Positions 1-7,970 of a DNA stretch of 64,000 bases are shown piece by piece. A program made the translations under genes and the position numbers. A model generated the notes under the pieces. That model saw nothing but the letters and a program-made list of their open reading frames with translations, did no database searches and was not told the origin of the DNA. This stretch comes from Parvibaculum sp963975745. GTDB lineage: Bacteria; Pseudomonadota; Alphaproteobacteria; Parvibaculales; Parvibaculaceae. Numbering within the stretch: the stretch's first letter is position 1; each line of letters begins with the position of its first letter. Location: positions 36,644 through 100,643 of the forward strand of contig NZ_CAXBIB010000014.1 in assembly GCF_963975745.1 (NCBI RefSeq), read 5' to 3'.

Positions 1-2431
1 TCTGCACGTCGATCGGGCCGATGTCTTCGGGCGCATAGACGCCCAATCCCCCGCCCTCGATCATGGCCGGGCCGCCCATGCCGATGTTTGAGTCCTTCGT
101 CGCGATGATGACGTCGGAGCAGCCGACCAAAGCCGCATTGCCGGCAAAGCAGCGGCCGGAGACGACGCTGATGAGCGGCACCTCGCCCGAGAGCCTGGCG
201 AACTTGACGAAGCTCGGCGTGTCGAGGCCGGCGACGCCGGCGGTATCGGTGTCGCCGGGGCGGCCGCCGCCGCCTTCGCCGAAGAGGACCAGCGGCAGGC
301 GCCAGTCCTCGGCGATGGTCAGCATACGGTCCTTTTTCTTGTGGTTCATCGCCCCTTGTGTGCCGGCGAACACGGTAAAGTCATAGGCCAGCACCATGGT
401 GCGGGCCTTGTCCTCATCGAAGTCGCGCCCATTGACCGAACCCACGCCGGCGATCATGCCGTCGGCCGGGCTCATCTTTATCAGTTCGTCCATCGGGCGA
501 CGGCGGCGCTGGGCGGCCAGCGCCAGGGCGCCATATTCGACGAAGCTGCCTTCATCGACCAGGTCGGCGATGTTCTCGCGCGCCGTGCGCTGGTTGCGCT
601 TGCGGCGGCGGGCGACCGCTTCCGGCCGGCCCTCGTCGAGGCCGATGCGGTGGCGCTCGATCACCTCGGCGAGGTCGGGGCGGATATGGTCGGGGTCGAT
701 TTCGGCCTCGGCCTCGCGCGCCTGCGATGCGGCATCCGCCGACGGCTCGATGAAGAGGAGCGGCTCGGCCTCGAAGAGATTGTCGCCGGGTTTCGCGGCA
801 AGCTTGCGGACATAGCCGCCGACAGGCGCCGTCAGCACATGTTCCATCTTCATCGCTTCGAGCACGGCCAGTTGCTGGCCTTCGGCGACCAGCGCGCCTT
901 CGGCGACGTCGATCGAGACGACGCGGCCCTGCATCGGCGCGGCGACGGCCTCCGTCCCCGCCGGGGCATCGACTGCCTTCGCGGCTGCGGGGGCGGCGGC
1001 GGTGACGGCCCCGTGGAAGAGTTGCCGGTGGCTGCCGTCATGCGGGCGGGCGAGGTCGGCGGCGTGGCGCTCGACGAATCCGGTGTCGACATCGTTGGTG
1101 ACGAATTCGGGGCGCTTCAAGAGGTTCCGGTGGAAGGCGATGTTGGTGGCGACACCTTCGAGGCGGAATTCGCAAAGCGCGCGATAGGCCCGCGCGGCGG
1201 CATCGGCGTAATCGGGCGATGGCGAATGGGCGATCAGTTTCGCCAGCAGCGAATCGTAGTTGGGGCTGGTGCGGTAGCCGGCATAGCCGAAACTGTCGAT
1301 GCGGATGCCGGGGCCGGACGGCGGCTCGAAGGCGGTGATGGTGCCGCCGGCCGGCTTCGCTGCGCCATCGGCGGTCATGGTTTCCATGTTGATGCGCAGT
1401 TCGATCGCGTGGCCGCGCGGGGCCGGAATGTCGGCCTGGCGGAGGCCGAGGCCTGCCAGCGTCGCGCCGGCGGCCAGGCGCAATTGCGTCTTCACCAGAT
1501 CGATGCCGGTCACTTCCTCCGTCACCGTGTGTTCGACCTGGAGGCGCGGATTGGCCTCCATGAAGGCGAAGGTTCCGGCGCCTTCGGCTGAAGCGTCGAG
1601 CAGGAATTCGAAGGTGCCGAGGCTCTTGTAGTTCGCCGCTTCGGCGAGGCGGAGGGCGGCGGCGCAAAGCGCCGCGCGCGTGGCGCTGTCGAGGGTCGGC
1701 GAAGGCGCGATCTCGACAAGCTTCTGGTTGCGGCGCTGCAGGCTGCATTCGCGTTCGCCGAGATGCGTGACGTGGGTGCCGTCGCCGACGATCTGGATCT
1801 CGATATGGCGGGCCCGGCGCAGCAGGCGCTCGACATAGACATCGCCGCGGCCGAAAGCGGCGGCCGCTTCCGACTGGCAGCGGGCGAAGGCATCGGCGAT
1901 CTCGGCGGCATCGGTCACCGCGCGCATGCCGCGGCCGCCGCCGCCGGCCACCGCCTTGATCATCATCGCGGCATCCTTGCCCAGCGAGGCGAAGAAGGCT
2001 TGCGCCTCTTCAAGGCTGGTCGGGCCGTTGGTGCCGGGGAGCAAAGGCACGCCGCAGCGTTCGGCCAGCGCGCGGGCGGCGGGTTTGTCGCCGAAAAGGT
2101 CGAGCATTTCGGGCGTCGGGCCGACAAAGGTGATGCCGGCCGCGGCGCAGGCGCGGGCGAAGCCGGCATTCTCCGACAGGAAGCCATAGCCCGGATGCAG
2201 CGCGTCGCATTGGGTGGCTTTCGCCAGCGCAATGATGGCCGGCCCGTCGAGATAGGCGGCCGCGCCGGCGCCTTTCAGCGGGTGGGCCTCGTCGGTGGCT
2301 TTCACATGCAGCGAGGCGGCGTCGTCCTCGGCGAAGATCGCGACCGTCTCGAGGCCGAGTTCGGCGGCGGCGCGGGCGATGCGGATGGCGATCTCGCCGC
2401 GATTGGCGATCAGCAGTTTGCGGATGCTCAT
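1..2431 (-). CDS. Single-chain biotin-dependent acyl-CoA carboxylase (BC-BCCP-CT), 3' end outside window
   Basis: About 810 codons are visible; the C-terminus runs off the left edge. The chain opens with a biotin carboxylase ATP-grasp module (MSIRKLLIANRGEIAIRIAR), including the glycine-rich AVAGGGGRGMR loop and FMEANPRLQVEHTVTE. A biotinyl domain follows with EAMKMEH (biotin lysine near residue 526), and then the start of a carboxyltransferase domain (GEGGGGRPGDTD, GRCFAGNAAL). Having all three functions on one chain is the arrangement known from bacterial long-chain acyl-CoA carboxylases, as opposed to separate PccA/PccB or AccABCD subunits. The substrate cannot be read here; acetyl-, propionyl- or longer acyl-CoA are all possible. 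The start follows from the canonical BC N-terminus. Confidence 0.9.
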   Translation of the reverse strand, partial: MSIRKLLIANRGEIAIRIARAAAELGLETVAIFAEDDAASLHVKATDEAHPLKGAGAAAYLDGPAIIALAKATQCDALHPGYGFLSENAGFARACAAAGITFVGPTPEMLDLFGDKPAARALAERCGVPLLPGTNGPTSLEEAQAFFASLGKDAAMMIKAVAGGGGRGMRAVTDAAEIADAFARCQSEAAAAFGRGDVYVERLLRRARHIEIQIVGDGTHVTHLGERECSLQRRNQKLVEIAPSPTLDSATRAALCAAALRLAEAANYKSLGTFEFLLDASAEGAGTFAFMEANPRLQVEHTVTEEVTGIDLVKTQLRLAAGATLAGLGLRQADIPAPRGHAIELRINMETMTADGAAKPAGGTITAFEPPSGPGIRIDSFGYAGYRTSPNYDSLLAKLIAHSPSPDYADAAARAYRALCEFRLEGVATNIAFHRNLLKRPEFVTNDVDTGFVERHAADLARPHDGSHRQLFHGAVTAAAPAAAKAVDAPAGTEAVAAPMQGRVVSIDVAEGALVAEGQQLAVLEAMKMEHVLTAPVGGYVRKLAAKPGDNLFEAEPLLFIEPSADAASQAREAEAEIDPDHIRPDLAEVIERHRIGLDEGRPEAVARRRKRNQRTARENIADLVDEGSFVEYGALALAAQRRRRPMDELIKMSPADGMIAGVGSVNGRDFDEDKARTMVLAYDFTVFAGTQGAMNHKKKDRMLTIAEDWRLPLVLFGEGGGGRPGDTDTAGVAGLDTPSFVKFARLSGEVPLISVVSGRCFAGNAALVGCSDVIIATKDSNIGMGGPAMIEGGGLGVYAPEDIGPIDVQ

Positions 2432-2603
2432 GCGGCAGCCGCCGCGACGTGGTGTTGCGTCATTTGTCTCTTCCCCGATTTCAATGGCCCGCAAGATAGG
2501 GGCGGGGGTCGCGGGGGGTCAAATGGGGTTCCCACCCTCCCCCTGAGGCCCTGCGAGATTCATACAAATCGTCAGGCGGCCTTCCACGCTCACCCAAAAT
2601 CCG

Positions 2604-2742
2604 AGTGTCACCCCGGCGAAAGCCGGGGCCCATTGGTTCCCTCAGCAAGGGCGACGACGTGCGGCGCCGGCGCCAACCAGCCAATTGAGCGCTGCGGCAA
2701 GAGGCGCTGCGAGTGGGCCCCGGCTTTCGCCGGGGTGACACC
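2604..2742. repeat. Long inverted repeat (REP-like) in intergenic region
   Basis: Two arms of about 28 bases, at 2604-2633 and 2714-2742, are reverse complements (core CCCCGGCGAAAGCCGGGGCC) separated by about 80 bases. Each arm also contains a small hairpin, CCCCGGC-gaaa-GCCGGGG. Elements of this look are widespread between genes in alphaproteobacteria. It could act as a terminator or mRNA stabiliser for the flanking genes. The rest of 2432-2815 holds nothing I can assign. Confidence 0.75.
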
Positions 2743-2815
2743 CTTGTTTTTGGCAACGACCGACCACGCTTTTCGCCCCTCCCTTTCCCCTCACCTGCGG
2801 CAATTATGCAACTGG

Positions 2816-2883
2816 AAATGCGAGTCACTTGCATTTACAGGCGGCGATGAAATTTGTATGACAGCGTTTGATAGTCATTCGCA
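2816..2883 (+). promoter_or_regulatory. Two Fur-like boxes upstream of TonB receptor
   Basis: A 21-base near-palindrome lies at 2816-2836. Its core TGCGAGTCACTTGCA (2819-2833) resembles a Fur-type operator, and a second related site, TGATAGTCATTCGCA, lies at 2869-2883. Both fit the pattern TGCGAATCATTCGCA at 12 of 15 positions by eye. They sit 50-115 bases before the receptor start, where iron-dependent repression would be expected. Confidence 0.5.
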
Positions 2884-2933
2884 GTAACGGCGCCGGGGCA
2901 ATGCCGGGGCCGGACGTCTCAAGGGGAAAACAG

Positions 2934-5225
2934 ATGCGTTCACGGATTTCAACCGCCGCCCGGCTGATGCGCGGCTGCAGCGGGCTGGCGCTCGCCACCG
3001 CGCTGATGGCGGCGCCCGCCCTCGCCCAGGAACCCGCCGCCGAAACGGCGCCGGCCGCAGAGGGCGCCGAGGCGGGCAAGGTTCACATCCTGAAGGGACT
3101 GCTCGTCACCAGCACGGCGGCCGAGACCGCCAATATCGGCGGCGCGGTCACCTTCATCGACCAGGAAGAACTCGAAAAGTTCTCCTATACCGACGTCAAC
3201 CGGGTGCTGCGCGCGGTGCCGGGGGTGCAGCTGCAGGAAGAGGACGGCCAGGGACTGCGGCCCAATATCGGCATTCGCGGCTCGGGCAGCGACCGCAATG
3301 CCAAGATCGTGGTGATGGAAGACGGCGTGCTGATGGCGCCGGCACCCTATGCGGCGCCGGCGGCCTATTACTTCCCGTCGATGGGGCGGATGGAAGCGGT
3401 CGAGGTCACCAAGGGGGCGGCGGCGATCAAATACGGGCCGTCGACGGTGGGCGGCGCGATCAACCTGTTCTCGAGCGCGATCCCCGAACGCGACGGCGGC
3501 GGGTTGTCGGGGCGGCTGAAGGCGATCGGCGGCCAGGACGGGACGCTGCGCGTGCATGGGGCGGGCGGCGGCTGGGCGGCGCTCAACGAGGCCTGGGATG
3601 TCGGCGTGCTGCTCGAGACGCTGCAGAACCGCAGCGACGGCTTCAAGACCATCGATGGCGGCGGCGATGCCGGTTTCCGGCAGCAGGATTATGTCGGCAA
3701 GCTCGGTTTCCGCAGCACGGCCGGATCGGGCCTGCGGCAGAGCCTCGAATTCAAGCTGCAATATTCCGACGAGACCTCCAACGAGACCTATCTCGGGTTG
3801 ACGCCGGCCGATTTCGCGGCCAATCCCTATCGCCGCTATGCGGCCAGCCGGCTCGACGAGATGAATGTCGATCACACGACCGTGCAGGCGACGCATCGCG
3901 CCGAATTCAGCAACGAGACCCAGCTGACGACGACCGCCTATTACACCGAGACGGCGCGGGCCTGGTACAAGATCAACGATGTGCGGCTGACCGGCGCGCC
4001 CGGCTGGACCAGCATTTCCGACGCGGTCGGCAATCCGGCCAATGCGGCCGAACTCGCCGTGCTGCGCGGCGCGGCCGGCGAGATCCGCGTGCGCAACAAC
4101 AACCGCGAATATTACACAGCCGGCATCCAGTCGGTGCTGGGCACGACCTTCCTGACCGGCGAGGTGGCGCATTTCGTCGAAGTGTCGGCGCGCTATCACC
4201 AGGACGAGGAAGACCGCTTCCAGAACGACGACATCTACACGATGGCCGGCGGCCAGCTGACCTTGTCGGCGGCCGGCGCGCCGGGCAGCCAGGCCAATCG
4301 CGTCGGCGACGCCAAGGCCTGGGCCTTTTTCGTGCGCGACACGATCGACTGGGGCCGGCTCACCGTGGTGCCGGGGCTGCGCTACGAAACGATCAAGCTC
4401 AGGCGCACCGATTATGCGCTCAACGATCCGGGCCGGACGGCGCCGACCGCGGTCAGCGAAAACTCGGTCGATGTGCTGATCCCCGGCATCAGCGCCACCT
4501 ATAATCTCAGCGATGAATGGCAGCTGCTGGGCGGCGTGCATCGCGGCTTCGCGGCGCCCGGGCCCGGCTCGACGTCGGATGCCGAGAAGTCGGTCAATTA
4601 CGAAGCGGGCTTTCGCTATGGCGCCGGCAAGCTTTCGTTCGAGGCGATCGGCTTCTTCAACGACTATTCGAACCTGCTCGGTACCTGCACCGCCTCGACC
4701 GGCGGCGGCTGCGTCATCGGCACGCAGTTCGATGGCGGCGAAGTGGAGGTCAAGGGGCTCGAAGTGGCGGCGGGCTATGACGCCGGCGCGCTTCTGGGGC
4801 TCGGGCTCGGCGTGCCGCTGTCGGCCGCCTATACCTATATCGAGAGCGAGTTCCAGACCAGCTTCGCCAGCGGCTTCGGCCCCTGGGGGACGGTGACGGC
4901 GGGCGACGAACTGCCCTATGTGCCGGAACACCAGCTCACCGTCTCGGCCGGGCTCGAGGGCGGCAACTGGCGCGGCAACCTGCTGGTCTCCTATGTCGAC
5001 GCGACGCGGTCGGTGGCCGGCACCGGCGCGATCCCGGCCAACCAGCTGATCAACGAGCGGGTCGTGCTCGACCTTTCGGCCGAATACGACATCGCGCCCG
5101 GCGTGACGCTGATCGGCGTGGTCGAGAACCTGACCGACGAAGTCTACAACGTCTCCTTCGACCCGGCCGGCGCCCGGCCCGGCAAGCCCAGGACGGTGCT
5201 GGGCGGGGTCAAGTTCAGCTTCTGA
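2934..5225 (+). CDS. TonB-dependent outer-membrane receptor, FecA-like
   Basis: A 763-residue protein with a signal peptide (cleavage near residue 31, APALAQ). The plug domain follows (LRAVPGVQLQEEDGQGLRPNIGIRGSGSDRN; VEVTKGAAAIKYGPSTVGGAIN), then a C-terminal beta-barrel ending in the outer-membrane signature GGVKFSF. Such receptors import iron-siderophore or iron-citrate complexes using TonB-ExbBD energy; the plug resembles FecA-type receptors. The start was chosen for the signal peptide and for AAGGGGA about 9 bases upstream. A longer in-frame extension to 2868 begins at a TTG inside the proposed Fur box and is unlikely. Two Fur-like sites precede it and a terminator follows. No siderophore genes are adjacent, so the ligand is unknown. 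Confidence 0.88.
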   Translation: MRSRISTAARLMRGCSGLALATALMAAPALAQEPAAETAPAAEGAEAGKVHILKGLLVTSTAAETANIGGAVTFIDQEELEKFSYTDVNRVLRAVPGVQLQEEDGQGLRPNIGIRGSGSDRNAKIVVMEDGVLMAPAPYAAPAAYYFPSMGRMEAVEVTKGAAAIKYGPSTVGGAINLFSSAIPERDGGGLSGRLKAIGGQDGTLRVHGAGGGWAALNEAWDVGVLLETLQNRSDGFKTIDGGGDAGFRQQDYVGKLGFRSTAGSGLRQSLEFKLQYSDETSNETYLGLTPADFAANPYRRYAASRLDEMNVDHTTVQATHRAEFSNETQLTTTAYYTETARAWYKINDVRLTGAPGWTSISDAVGNPANAAELAVLRGAAGEIRVRNNNREYYTAGIQSVLGTTFLTGEVAHFVEVSARYHQDEEDRFQNDDIYTMAGGQLTLSAAGAPGSQANRVGDAKAWAFFVRDTIDWGRLTVVPGLRYETIKLRRTDYALNDPGRTAPTAVSENSVDVLIPGISATYNLSDEWQLLGGVHRGFAAPGPGSTSDAEKSVNYEAGFRYGAGKLSFEAIGFFNDYSNLLGTCTASTGGGCVIGTQFDGGEVEVKGLEVAAGYDAGALLGLGLGVPLSAAYTYIESEFQTSFASGFGPWGTVTAGDELPYVPEHQLTVSAGLEGGNWRGNLLVSYVDATRSVAGTGAIPANQLINERVVLDLSAEYDIAPGVTLIGVVENLTDEVYNVSFDPAGARPGKPRTVLGGVKFSF

Positions 5226-5254
5226 CGGCGCTTCCCGCCTCTCCCCGTCCCCCC

Positions 5255-5288
5255 GGGGCGGCCCTGCCACAGCGGGGCCGCCCCGTTT
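5255..5288 (+). terminator. Intrinsic terminator after TonB receptor
   Basis: A perfect 10-bp GC stem (GGGGCGGCCC / GGGCCGCCCC) with a 10-base loop is followed by GTTT, 30 bases after the receptor stop. Confidence 0.7.
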
Positions 5289-5289
5289 C

Positions 5290-5405
5290 ATGTCAAGTCC
5301 TTGTCACAAAAGCGAAAAACGGCCCGGCGCGGCAGCGATGCATTCCGGCCACAGGGCCGGGCTGTCATATCACTGTCACAAAAGCGCAGCCCAACTGTCA
5401 CATAG
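5290..5405 (+). promoter_or_regulatory. Pho boxes upstream of porin
   Basis: CTGTCATATCACTGTCAC at 5362-5379 matches the PhoB-binding consensus (two 7-mers spaced 11 bp). A further CTGTCAC lies at 5395, in phase at 22 bp. A second, weaker pair, ATGTCAA/TTGTCAC, lies at 5290-5307 with the same 11-bp spacing. All units are on the + strand and point to the porin gene, implying induction by phosphate starvation. Confidence 0.82.
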
Positions 5406-5500
5406 CTCTGTTACTTGCGGAGGCCATGGGGGTGTTCGCGGCGTCTGTCGCGGCTGCCGATCCTGCAACAGAAGCTCATCCACAGAAACGGAGACGTCAC

Positions 5501-6880
5501 ATGACGTTGCGCAACATTCTGCTGGCCGGCACCGCACTCGGCGCCGCCGCATTCCTCTCGGCCCCGGCCTTCGCCGCGACCAACGCCCAGGCCGAACTCG
5601 ACGCCCTCAAGGCGCAGATCGAAGCCCTGCAGCGGAAGATCGACGATGTCGAAATCCAGCATGGCAACAAGATCAAGTCGCTCGAAGAGCGCAAGAGCGA
5701 CGTCGAGGTCAGCCTCAAGGACGGCCGCCCGGTGTTCAAGACCGCCGACGGCAACTTCACCTTCGGCATTACCGGCCGCGCCCATCTCGATGTCGGCGCC
5801 TATGACCAGGATGCGGCCAGTGCAGCCAATTTCGGCGGCCTGCGCGGCAACGCCAATTTCCGCCGCCTGCGCGTCGGCCTCAACGGCACCTTCGCCAAGG
5901 ACTTCAAGTACAATATCGAATTCAACTTCGGCGACAGCGGCACCGAATCCAACGCCCGCATCTACGAAGCGGCGCTGACCTATACGGGCATCGACGGCGT
6001 CAACCTCGTGCTCGGCGCAACCAAGCCGAAGATGACGCTGGACGATTCGACCTCGTCCAACGACATCACCTTCATCGAGCGTGCGACGGCGGTCAATCTC
6101 GCCATCACGCCGGCCGCCGGCGAAGCGCGCATGACGGCGGGCGGTACCTACAACACCGACAACTTCTTCGGCGGCGCCTACTACACCATGAGCTCGGCGG
6201 CAGCGGGCGGCGGTCTGGACGACTATGACAGCTCGAACATCGTCGGCCGTCTCGCCTATGCGACCTCGCCGAAGGAAGGCCTCAACGTCCATATCGGCGC
6301 CTCGGGCTCGCACTCCTTCAACGTGTCGGGCGATACGTTGCGCCTGCGCGACCGTCCGGAACTGCGCGTCGATCCGCTGCGCTATATCGATACCGGCAAT
6401 ATCGGCGGCATCGACACCGTGTCCGTCTACGGTCCGGAACTCGCCCTCAATTACGGCCCGTTCCGCGCCCAAGGCGAATACTACATGTACGAGATCGACG
6501 GCATCGGCGGCGGCAGCGCCGAGTTCGATGCCTGGTATCTGCAGGCGTCGTGGATCATCACCGGCGAAGCCTACAGGTACGACATCAAGAAGGCCGCCTA
6601 TTCGGGCGTCAAGCCGGCCAACCCCTTCGGCTTCGGCGGCAAGGGCATGGGCGCCTGGGAAGTCGCCGCGCGTTACAGCTCGGCCGACCTCAACGACGCC
6701 AGCGCAGGCATTGCCGGCGGCCAGCAGGACATCATCACGGTGGGCCTCAACTGGTACGTCAACAACAACCTCCGCTTCATGCTCAACTATCTGAACGTGG
6801 ATGTGGAAGACCGCGGCGGCGTGCTGAACCCGAATTTCGGTCACGACGCGGTTGCCCTGCGTACGCAGTTCAACTTCTGA
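5501..6880 (+). CDS. Phosphate-selective porin O/P family protein
   Basis: A 459-residue outer-membrane protein. It has a signal peptide (cleavage after SAPAFA, residue 25), a short coiled coil at about residues 30-62, and a barrel containing FGITGRAHLDVGAY and FRRLRVGLNGTFAKDFKYNIEFNFGD, ending in RTQFNF. This is the Porin_O_P (OprP/OprO) pattern: a trimeric anion or phosphate channel with an N-terminal coiled coil. The start at 5501 has GGAG upstream; an in-frame ATG 75 bases earlier would lack a proper signal peptide. Strong Pho boxes upstream and a PstS-like gene downstream on the opposite strand support a role in phosphate uptake. A terminator and a 52-bp tandem repeat follow. Confidence 0.88.
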   Translation: MTLRNILLAGTALGAAAFLSAPAFAATNAQAELDALKAQIEALQRKIDDVEIQHGNKIKSLEERKSDVEVSLKDGRPVFKTADGNFTFGITGRAHLDVGAYDQDAASAANFGGLRGNANFRRLRVGLNGTFAKDFKYNIEFNFGDSGTESNARIYEAALTYTGIDGVNLVLGATKPKMTLDDSTSSNDITFIERATAVNLAITPAAGEARMTAGGTYNTDNFFGGAYYTMSSAAAGGGLDDYDSSNIVGRLAYATSPKEGLNVHIGASGSHSFNVSGDTLRLRDRPELRVDPLRYIDTGNIGGIDTVSVYGPELALNYGPFRAQGEYYMYEIDGIGGGSAEFDAWYLQASWIITGEAYRYDIKKAAYSGVKPANPFGFGGKGMGAWEVAARYSSADLNDASAGIAGGQQDIITVGLNWYVNNNLRFMLNYLNVDVEDRGGVLNPNFGHDAVALRTQFNF

Positions 6881-6920
6881 GTCTTCTGGCTGATCCGATC
6901 CTCGCAGATCATCAGACGGG

Positions 6921-6952
6921 AACCCCGGTGGATTCATCCACCGGGGTTTTTC
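6921..6952 (+). terminator. Intrinsic terminator after porin
   Basis: A 12-bp stem (AACCCCGGTGGA / TCCACCGGGGTT) with a TTCA loop and a following T-run, 40 bases after the porin stop. It also forms the first unit of the tandem repeat. Confidence 0.85.
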
Positions 6953-7069
6953 CGTTTGCGCGCTCGACGCGCGCGGGGGGGTGGATTCATCCACCGGGGT
7001 TTTTCCGTTTGCGCGCTCGACGCGCGCGGGGGGCGGATTCATCCATCGGGGTTTTCCCGTTTGAGCGCC
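6929..7069. repeat. 52-bp tandem repeat, about 2.7 copies
   Basis: The unit beginning GTGGATTCATCCACCGGGG starts at 6929, 6981 and 7033, giving an exact 52-bp period. Copies 1 and 2 are nearly identical; copy 3 has several substitutions (ATCGGGG, TTGAGCGC) and decays before the next gene. Each copy carries the downstream half of the terminator, but only copy 1 has the full stem. It lies between two convergent genes. Confidence 0.85.
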
Positions 7070-7077
7070 GCCGGACG

Positions 7078-7881
7078 TCAATCGAGACCGAGGGCCTTGC
7101 GGTCTTCCGCCGCAAAAACATATGGCAGCGCGAAATAGCCCGCGATGACCGCATCGCGCTGGCCGTCCCGCGACAAGACATAATCGATCATGTTTCGCGC
7201 CGCCGCGCCGCGCGCCTCGATGCCGACGATGCGCGCCAGCGGCCAGAACCCACGATGCGCATTGGCCTCGCTGGGTGCCATGCAGTCGCCGCCATCGGAA
7301 AGCCTGAGCGCGCGCACGGCATCGCTGCGGTAGCCGGCCGGCGCGAAGGAAACCGCCCCCGGCGCGGTGCCGATCTCGCGCAGCAGAATCGAGGCGCGTG
7401 CGACGACTTTCGCATCGGGTGCGACCGCACCGCCCTTCAACCCGGCCTCGACAAAGAAGTCGCGCTCGCTGCCCGCCGGACGATCGAGGACGACGACCGG
7501 ACGGGCCGCCCAATCACCGTCAAGGCCCGCACTGCCCCAGGTCGCGCCGCCGGCAAAAAGCACGGCCAGATCTTCAAGCGGCAGGCAGACAAGCGGATTG
7601 TCCTTGTGAACAAAGACGGCGAGCGCCTCGATGGCGGCGCGTGCGGTCACCGTGTCGGACGGCGGTGCATCGAGCGGCCCGATCCGCACCGCCGGGTGAC
7701 GGGCACCGAACCCCTCGCGCCAGAGCAGCATCAGCCGCGCATTGGCGGGCCTGGCCGCGACCTCAATCGCGCCAGCGAGCGCCGGCGCTGCCACATAGGG
7801 TGCGTAGCGTTCGTCGACCGCGCAAGCGTCGCCCGCAGCGACGAGTGAAATCAGGCCGACAAGGGTTGTGAGATGTTTCAT
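7078..7881 (-). CDS. PstS-like periplasmic substrate-binding protein
   Basis: A 267-residue protein with a signal peptide (cleavage near residue 21, GDACA). The body has features of PBP-like phosphate-binding proteins: FVHKDNPLVCLPLEDLAVLFAGG is the equivalent of the PstS segment on which the Ist/PstS-type fold closes, and VLSRDGQRDAVIAGYFALP resembles the C-terminal helix. It probably binds phosphate or a related oxyanion, but there is no pstCAB beside it, so it may scavenge or sense instead. It converges on the Pho-box-controlled porin and has a weak Pho-like site upstream. The start was chosen for the signal peptide. Confidence 0.7.
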   Translation of the reverse strand: MKHLTTLVGLISLVAAGDACAVDERYAPYVAAPALAGAIEVAARPANARLMLLWREGFGARHPAVRIGPLDAPPSDTVTARAAIEALAVFVHKDNPLVCLPLEDLAVLFAGGATWGSAGLDGDWAARPVVVLDRPAGSERDFFVEAGLKGGAVAPDAKVVARASILLREIGTAPGAVSFAPAGYRSDAVRALRLSDGGDCMAPSEANAHRGFWPLARIVGIEARGAAARNMIDYVLSRDGQRDAVIAGYFALPYVFAAEDRKALGLD

Positions 7882-7939
7882 TGCCGATCCGGCTGTCCTT
7901 GCATCCCGACCAGCCATGCCGGAAGTTTGCGACGATCGC

Positions 7940-7957
7940 GTGACACAACTTCGTCAG
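7940..7957 (-). promoter_or_regulatory. Weak Pho-box-like site
   Basis: Read on the minus strand the site is CTGACGAAGTTGTGTCAC: two degenerate CTGTCA-like 7-mers 11 bp apart, about 60 bases upstream of the PstS-like start. The second half fits well and the first poorly. Confidence 0.35.
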
Positions 7958-7970
7958 ACATGCCCCGGCG

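Noticed and set aside
2949..5291. 780-codon open frame opposite the TonB receptor
   Set aside because: It is an antisense shadow caused by high GC; no family resemblance, and the receptor frame has clear domains.
6929..7069. CRISPR array
   Set aside because: The 52-bp units are contiguous with no unique spacers, and there are no cas genes.
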